Shown: positions 49,536-54,260 of the stretch, piece after piece
Layout: every line of letters begins with the position of its first letter
Numbering within the stretch: position 1 is the first letter of the stretch
Assembly: GCA_020722765.1 (NCBI GenBank)
Contig: DYKD01000014.1
Coordinates: 1 to 54,260 of the forward strand
Source of the DNA: Brevinema andersonii
GTDB taxonomy: Bacteria > Spirochaetota > DYKD01
Direction: 5' to 3'
Length of the DNA: 54,260 nucleotides
The notes under the pieces: model-generated
Database searches by the model: none
The model's input: only the letters and a program-made list of their open reading frames with translations
Told to the model about the DNA's origin: nothing
Made by a program: the position numbers and the translations under genes

Positions 49536-52496
49536 CTTAATACTTACCAATGCACAGTTCAACAGTTTATAAGAAGTCCTTAACTCCTTAACATTTCTGA
49601 TCCTTTCCATCTCGTTTTTTTTCTGTTGCTTGAATTGATGAATCTTGTTTTCAGTTCTTGTAATAAGACCTTTAAGCGTTGAGACATTATATATCTTTTC
49701 CTTGCTTTTTTGCAAAGCAAGAAGGTCTTCTAATTCTTTCACAATCCTATCATAATGTCTGTTAATGGCAGGAATCTCCTTGTCTATCTGTATTTCAAAA
49801 TCCTTACTTATATTATCCAACATCGATTTGATCTTAAATTCGAGAAACAAAAGAGCCTTGTTGAACATACCCTCAATCCGCTTTCTGTCATAAGCCTTCA
49901 CATCATCCACATGCCCTTGTACAAAATTGAACTTGAGAAATTCTGATGTAATAACCTCTTCATCAACAAAACCGATTGAATCATCATAATCCACAAAAAC
50001 CGGAATAAGCGTCTGATATAATCTAGCTCCCCTCACTTCGACAATAAAATTAAAAAGGAGTCCTTCTTCAATGTTAATTCCCTCTGATATAGAAAGTACG
50101 ATTTGACCCGTCAATCCTGAAAATGACACTTCTCTTGTGCATGACACGATAGTATCCACCAAAGAGTGACCAAACGCAAAAAAATCCATATTCGCATGTT
50201 TCAATGCAATCCCACTATCAAAAACCCCTTCATATTTTGTATCAATCCTTTTATCAGCAATAACAAAGGAATCCATTGCCGTATTGCTTTTTATACTATA
50301 AGAATCAGGATTCATACTTATAAATCCCAGCACCATTTCCTTAATATGATGATTATTGACTGAACGTTCTTTTTGGGTACTTTCATAAAATGCATCAAGA
50401 TTGAAATCCACTACCCTATGCGCTGTCAATTCCTCAAGGTACATGAAATTTTCTTTGGCTATACTGATTTTTTTATCCAATTCCTGTTCTGTTTTTTCTG
50501 GATCAACATGGAAACTCATGATTGTCCTATTAAAATCCACCTCTTCCTCAACATATCCCAAAAGCGTATCGGAACCTCCAAACGAGTCTTCAAAAACTCC
50601 TATTTTCTGGCCCAATATATTGAGGACCTTCTCCCCAATCGTATCTTTTGTAGAAAAATTAAAGATCCTGACATCATGCTTCTGACCAAACCTATGAATA
50701 CGCCCAATTCTCTGCTCAATTTTCAATGGACTCCAAGGAAGATCATAATTAATTAGAAACCTGGCAAACTGCAAATTTCTCCCTTCACCTCCAGCTTCCG
50801 TAGAGATAAAAAGCGTATTTTTCTCCTTAAAATCATTGACCATCCTGTCCTTTTCCTCTTTGCTCAATCCTCCATGAAAAATGGAAAGGGAATACTCTTT
50901 TAAGATATCCTTAAGATATTCCAATGTACGGAAAAACTGTGTAAAAATAATAATCTTTTCATCAGGATTATCCTTTAATATTTTTTTTATGATTTCAATC
51001 AGTTTAACAGCTTTCTTATTGGCTGTAATCCCTTGTGCCAACAGGCTGATTTCTCTCAACATCATTAATTCTGAACGAATATCAGATTCAGCATTAATGA
51101 TATGTCGTTGTACTATCGATTCAGCCAATTCCTCATTATCGCCAGCTTCATCAACCAAATATGAAATATCCTTATTACCCATAACCGCTTTTCTCAAATA
51201 TTCCTTGTCTTCAATGCACTTTTCTAATGAATGAATCCTCTTGGTAATCGTATGGTGCAGGGTTACTGAACTCGAATCCAGCATTTTCTGGTAAACAATG
51301 AGGATAAATGCATGAAACCTGTTTTTTTGTGATAACGCCTTATTATATTCTGTTCGGATATATTCCGTAGTCCTATCATACAGCATTCTCTCTTCAGGAG
51401 TAAATTCAAATGTGATTGTCTTGGCAAGACGTCTAGTAAAACCACCGACATCAATTTTCCTTCTTCGTATTACCACTGAAGAAATCCGGTCTTTTAATGA
51501 TGCCTTTTTTTCAACGACATAATCCATAGTAAAATTATGGAATGTTCCAAGCAAATTCGGATTCAGTAATTTGATCAAAAAATATAATTCTTCCAGTTTT
51601 CCTGAAAAAGGAGTCGCACTTAACAATAAAAAAACTTTCGTCTTATTGCATATTTCATCTGCTAAGTGATATGCCTTAGTTACAATCCTGCTATCCCGTC
51701 GTAATCTATGAGCCTCATCAAAAACGATGATATCCCAGTTTATAGATGTAAGCTTCTTGCGTATCCTATCTTGTTTGGCAAAATCAAGTGAAATTATGGT
51801 TCTTTTAGGGAACTGCCCTTTTAGGGAATGAAAAAGACGATTATCAATAACAGAAAAGTCCTCATTGAATTTATCACGCATTTCCTGCTGCCATTGGAGT
51901 TGTAAAGATGCAGGTACAACGATAAGTACCCTGCCGTATCCATGTCTAATCATGAATTCTTTTATGATTAGACCAGCTTCTATAGTCTTTCCTAACCCAA
52001 CCTCATCCGCAATAAGAAAACGAGGATTAATGCATGAAACGACCCGATATGTTGATTCAATCTGATGGGCCAAAATCTGAGTCCTGGAATTGGATAATGA
52101 CTGCATTTTATCGAAAGTATGAGCTAAAAAAAGATGATTTGCCATGCTTTTCAATTTAAACCTTGTAAAATCGCCCCATTTCCCTCTTATAGCCCATTCA
52201 AGTGGAAGTGTTCGTGTATCAGAAAGACTTAATGCTTTATCATCAGTTTTTATGACTTTTTCAATACCGTAAAAGTCAACATGCAAATTATTCCCATCCC
52301 TATATAATACAATACCAGTTTCTTCCTCATCCTGAATCTTGTAGTTTATGATGTCGTTTTTCGAATATTCATTTTTATTCTGGTGCTTATGAAAATCTAG
52401 TTGGAGCTGATAGTCATCCAAAAAAGAAAACAACTCTGGATGTTCATATTTATCAACAAGATCCTTAAGATTATCTATTGATGGGTCTGTGAACAT
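49521..52496 (-). CDS. SNF2-family helicase, RapA-like
   Basis: 991 residues. An N-terminal unassigned region (1-130) precedes the SNF2 motor: Q motif near Gln145, Walker A 'IADEVGLGKTIEAGLI' (162-177), 'VVPASLQLQWQQEM', DEAH box 'VFDEAHRLRRDS' (258-269) and 'LLLSATPFSG'. The second RecA lobe has 'IIFTQFFRTLEYLKDIL', 'STEAGGEGRNLQFARFLINY' and motif VI 'EQRIGRIHRFGQ'. About 330 C-terminal residues follow with a long coiled coil at the end. Stand-alone proteins of this type include RapA (RNA polymerase recycling) and phage-defence helicases such as DrmD/DpdE. No partner genes are present here, so the role stays open. Confidence 0.88.
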   Translation of the reverse strand: MFTDPSIDNLKDLVDKYEHPELFSFLDDYQLQLDFHKHQNKNEYSKNDIINYKIQDEEETGIVLYRDGNNLHVDFYGIEKVIKTDDKALSLSDTRTLPLEWAIRGKWGDFTRFKLKSMANHLFLAHTFDKMQSLSNSRTQILAHQIESTYRVVSCINPRFLIADEVGLGKTIEAGLIIKEFMIRHGYGRVLIVVPASLQLQWQQEMRDKFNEDFSVIDNRLFHSLKGQFPKRTIISLDFAKQDRIRKKLTSINWDIIVFDEAHRLRRDSRIVTKAYHLADEICNKTKVFLLLSATPFSGKLEELYFLIKLLNPNLLGTFHNFTMDYVVEKKASLKDRISSVVIRRRKIDVGGFTRRLAKTITFEFTPEERMLYDRTTEYIRTEYNKALSQKNRFHAFILIVYQKMLDSSSVTLHHTITKRIHSLEKCIEDKEYLRKAVMGNKDISYLVDEAGDNEELAESIVQRHIINAESDIRSELMMLREISLLAQGITANKKAVKLIEIIKKILKDNPDEKIIIFTQFFRTLEYLKDILKEYSLSIFHGGLSKEEKDRMVNDFKEKNTLFISTEAGGEGRNLQFARFLINYDLPWSPLKIEQRIGRIHRFGQKHDVRIFNFSTKDTIGEKVLNILGQKIGVFEDSFGGSDTLLGYVEEEVDFNRTIMSFHVDPEKTEQELDKKISIAKENFMYLEELTAHRVVDFNLDAFYESTQKERSVNNHHIKEMVLGFISMNPDSYSIKSNTAMDSFVIADKRIDTKYEGVFDSGIALKHANMDFFAFGHSLVDTIVSCTREVSFSGLTGQIVLSISEGINIEEGLLFNFIVEVRGARLYQTLIPVFVDYDDSIGFVDEEVITSEFLKFNFVQGHVDDVKAYDRKRIEGMFNKALLFLEFKIKSMLDNISKDFEIQIDKEIPAINRHYDRIVKELEDLLALQKSKEKIYNVSTLKGLITRTENKIHQFKQQKKNEMERIRNVKELRTSYKLLNCALVSIKKKGL

Positions 52497-52561
52497 AAAC
52501 TAAAAATCCTTTATCCTGAATACCTAATTCAAATTATCAAATACAATCATCAGTATCTTAT

Positions 52562-52577
52562 TGTATACTCTTATACA
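52562..52577. promoter_or_regulatory. 16-bp dyad TGTATA-CTCT-TATACA upstream of the SNF2 gene
   Basis: Perfect 6-bp arms with a 4-nt centre, 66 bp upstream of the helicase start and in the 140-bp gap after lysS. It has the size and symmetry of a dimeric repressor site and could overlap the helicase promoter, for which no clear -35/-10 pair is visible. Confidence 0.4.
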
Positions 52578-52636
52578 CCCAAAACTTTACGGTTTTTTTT
52601 TCAATTTGCAGTGAGAATAGGCTTATGTGCAGACCA

Positions 52637-54124
52637 TCACTTCTCATTTCTAAGCTGAGGAAAAAGGATAACATCCCTGATTGTATGTTTATTCAGAAGA
52701 ATAGCCACTATCCTGTCAATTCCGATACCCAAGCCACCTGTAGGAGGCATGGCATATTCGAGAGCAGTCAGAAAATCATCATCCATCATCTGGGCCTCAT
52801 CATCACCTTTCTTACGTTCGTCAAGCTGTTGAAGAAAACGTTTTTTCTGTTCCAAAGGATCGTTCAATTCCGAGTAAGCGTTACCGATCTCCTGTCCTGC
52901 AATGAATGGTTCAAAGCGCTCGACAATCTCTGGATCGCCTACCTTATTCTTTGTCAGAGGTGAGGTCTCTTTGGGATAATCGTAGATAATCGTTGGTTGA
53001 ATCAGGAAAGGTTCCACCTTTTCCTTGAAAACTTCATCAAGTACTTTCCATTTTGAAAGCCCTGTCTCTATATCAAGTCCCAATTTACGAGCTTCTATTA
53101 CAGCTTCTGCATCTGTCACTTTCTTGAAATCAATACCACTCTTTTCCAGGAGGATATCAAGGAGCTTGACCCTTTTCCATGGTGGAGTCAAATCAATTTC
53201 TATCTCACCATGCATTATTTTCAAGGAAGGATTGACAGCCTTGTTGGCTTCCACAACAATCTCTTCAACCAGATTCATCATATCATTATAATCCGCATAC
53301 GTCTGATAGAGTTCCATCATAGTAAACTCAGGATTATGTTTGAAAGAGATTCCTTCATTCCTAAAATTCCTATTGATCTCATAAACACGTTCAAACCCAC
53401 CAACTAAAAGACGTTTCAGGTAGAGTTCGGGTGCGATGCGGAGAAAGAGATCCTGATCGAGTGTATTGTGATGTGTGACAAAGGGTCGGGCTGCTGCTCC
53501 ACCATACACGGGTTGCATCATGGGTGTTTCCACTTCATAAAAACCTTTCCCATTCAAAAGTTCCCTGATACGTCTGATGATAAGCGTCCGTTTCTTGAAG
53601 GTTTCCTTGGACTCCTCGTTCACAATCAAATCCAAATATCTCTGCCTATATCGAATTTCAACATCTTGCACGCCGTGATATTTTTCAGGCATAGGTTGGA
53701 TGATCTTGGAAAGCATCACAATTTTTTCAGCTTTGATTGTCACTTCGCCTGTACGTGTCTTAAAAACTTCTCCGGAAATTCCGATGATATCCCCCAAATC
53801 GAGGTTTTTGACAAGTTCGAAAGCCTGATCCCCCATCAGCTCCTTACGCACATAAACCTGAATCTTATCAGAATCATCTTTGATATTACAGAAGCCAGCC
53901 TTCCCCTGCATGCGGAGAAGCATGATTCGGCCTGCCGTCACAACATGAAGACCAGATGTTTCAGAATTCTGGAGATCTTCAGGCAAAGCTTTGAATTTCT
54001 CATGTATGTCAGCAATAGCATCTTTTTTATCATAAACATTTGGATAAGGATTTATACCCATCCCTCGAATTGCATGGAGCTTAGCTATATGACTTTCACG
54101 TACAGGGTTGGTATCTTCAGACAT
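52637..54124 (-). CDS. lysS: Lysyl-tRNA synthetase, class II
   Basis: 495-residue class II LysRS. An N-terminal OB-fold anticodon domain (about 50-160, 'VTAGRIMLLRMQGKAGFCNI') is followed by the catalytic core with motif 1 ('FYEVETPMMQPVYGGA'), motif 2 ('RVYEINRNFRNEGISFKHNPEFT') and motif 3 ('PPTGGLGIGIDRI'). AGAGGTG lies 7 nt before the ATG. Borrelia and Treponema use the unrelated class I LysRS, so the class II form is informative about lineage. It has its own promoter at 54162-54189. Confidence 0.96.
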   Translation of the reverse strand: MSEDTNPVRESHIAKLHAIRGMGINPYPNVYDKKDAIADIHEKFKALPEDLQNSETSGLHVVTAGRIMLLRMQGKAGFCNIKDDSDKIQVYVRKELMGDQAFELVKNLDLGDIIGISGEVFKTRTGEVTIKAEKIVMLSKIIQPMPEKYHGVQDVEIRYRQRYLDLIVNEESKETFKKRTLIIRRIRELLNGKGFYEVETPMMQPVYGGAAARPFVTHHNTLDQDLFLRIAPELYLKRLLVGGFERVYEINRNFRNEGISFKHNPEFTMMELYQTYADYNDMMNLVEEIVVEANKAVNPSLKIMHGEIEIDLTPPWKRVKLLDILLEKSGIDFKKVTDAEAVIEARKLGLDIETGLSKWKVLDEVFKEKVEPFLIQPTIIYDYPKETSPLTKNKVGDPEIVERFEPFIAGQEIGNAYSELNDPLEQKKRFLQQLDERKKGDDEAQMMDDDFLTALEYAMPPTGGLGIGIDRIVAILLNKHTIRDVILFPQLRNEK

Positions 54125-54161
54125 CTTTGAACACCTCTTTTAGGAATTTTGTCAAGGAATA

Positions 54162-54189
54162 AATATAACAATTTATGCCGAAAAAGCAA
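54162..54189 (-). promoter_or_regulatory. Probable promoter of lysS
   Basis: Minus strand: TTGCTT (54189-54184), 16-nt spacer, TATATT (54167-54162), start expected near 54155. Beyond it, the last 70 bases hold only a 15-bp AAAAATG-A-CATTTTT dyad at 54231-54245. Confidence 0.5.
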
Positions 54190-54260
54190 GTTTATTGTCC
54201 AATCATCAGCAATAAAGAATCCTTTTATTTAAAAATGACATTTTTCGATTGGGAACGCCC

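Noticed and set aside
49521-54124. SNF2 helicase region as a phage-defence island
   Set aside because: The flanking genes are a sigma-54 activator and lysS; no methylase, nuclease or other defence partner is present.
1-54260. CRISPR array, rRNA genes, intact transposase or integrase
   Set aside because: I saw no regularly spaced repeats, no rRNA sequence and no transposase or recombinase motif in the window.

Overview
This window most likely comes from an uncultured or poorly sampled spirochaete (Spirochaetota). The strongest evidence is a pair of genes at 34.2-35.7 kb that match the spirochaete-specific periplasmic flagellar sheath protein FlaA (signal peptide, jelly-roll core, and a C-terminal 'FDGDDL'/'FDGMDL' signature). 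A cyclic-nucleotide-gated K+ channel of the SthK/LliK type, known from Spirochaeta and Leptospira, agrees with this. The aminoacyl-tRNA synthetases are not the set known from Borrelia and Treponema: LysRS is class II, GlyRS is alpha2beta2, and PheRS is bacterial-type with a shortened beta subunit. This points to a deep or divergent branch. Base composition is about 40% GC. Vegetative promoters fit TTGAC(A/T)-N16/17-TAtaaT, and Shine-Dalgarno sites are of the AGGAG type. TTG and GTG starts are fairly common.

Layout. 0-8.5 kb: a lipid-synthesis operon on the minus strand (fapR-fabH, leaving the window), then zapA, a coiled-coil acidic protein, pheT and pheS, with the divergent glyQ-glyS operon on the other side. 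8.5-16.2 kb: an accessory stretch with a GH3 beta-glucosidase, decayed gene stubs (FAD oxidoreductase, VOC family), a cluster of inverted repeats next to tRNA-Lys/tRNA-Glu, the cNMP-gated channel, a PD40-OmpA protein, a DUF362 ferredoxin-like protein flanked by 20-bp direct repeats, a GC-rich hairpin-rich element and tRNA-Asp. 16.3-24.8 kb: the housekeeping operon phoH-pgpH-ybeY-recO-HU, then a signalling operon (PAS-Fis regulator and two membrane diguanylate cyclases). 24.9-34.2 kb: a long tightly packed operon, M50 protease-trpS-scpA-scpB-HDOD-pheA-hisC-aroA-cmk-ackA. 34.2-35.7 kb: the flaA-like pair with its own promoter and terminator.

35.8-47.3 kb: uvrD/pcrA and a lipoprotein on the minus strand, then two sugar ABC permeases, a DUF1573 protein, a TrmA/RlmD-type methyltransferase, an envelope protein, M18 aminopeptidase, DUF190, an LptE-like lipoprotein and holA. 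47.3-54.1 kb, minus strand: a GAF-GAF sigma-54 activator, a RapA-like SNF2 helicase and lysS.

I did not find a clear new multi-gene system such as a CRISPR array, a defence island or a biosynthetic cluster. The most interesting signals are regulatory and structural: two candidate FapR operators at the fapR promoter, a set of promoters placed so close to ATG that their mRNAs should be leaderless, a repeat-flanked DUF362 cassette beside a GC-rich structured element, and a sugar permease pair with an 80-residue insertion and no canonical binding protein.
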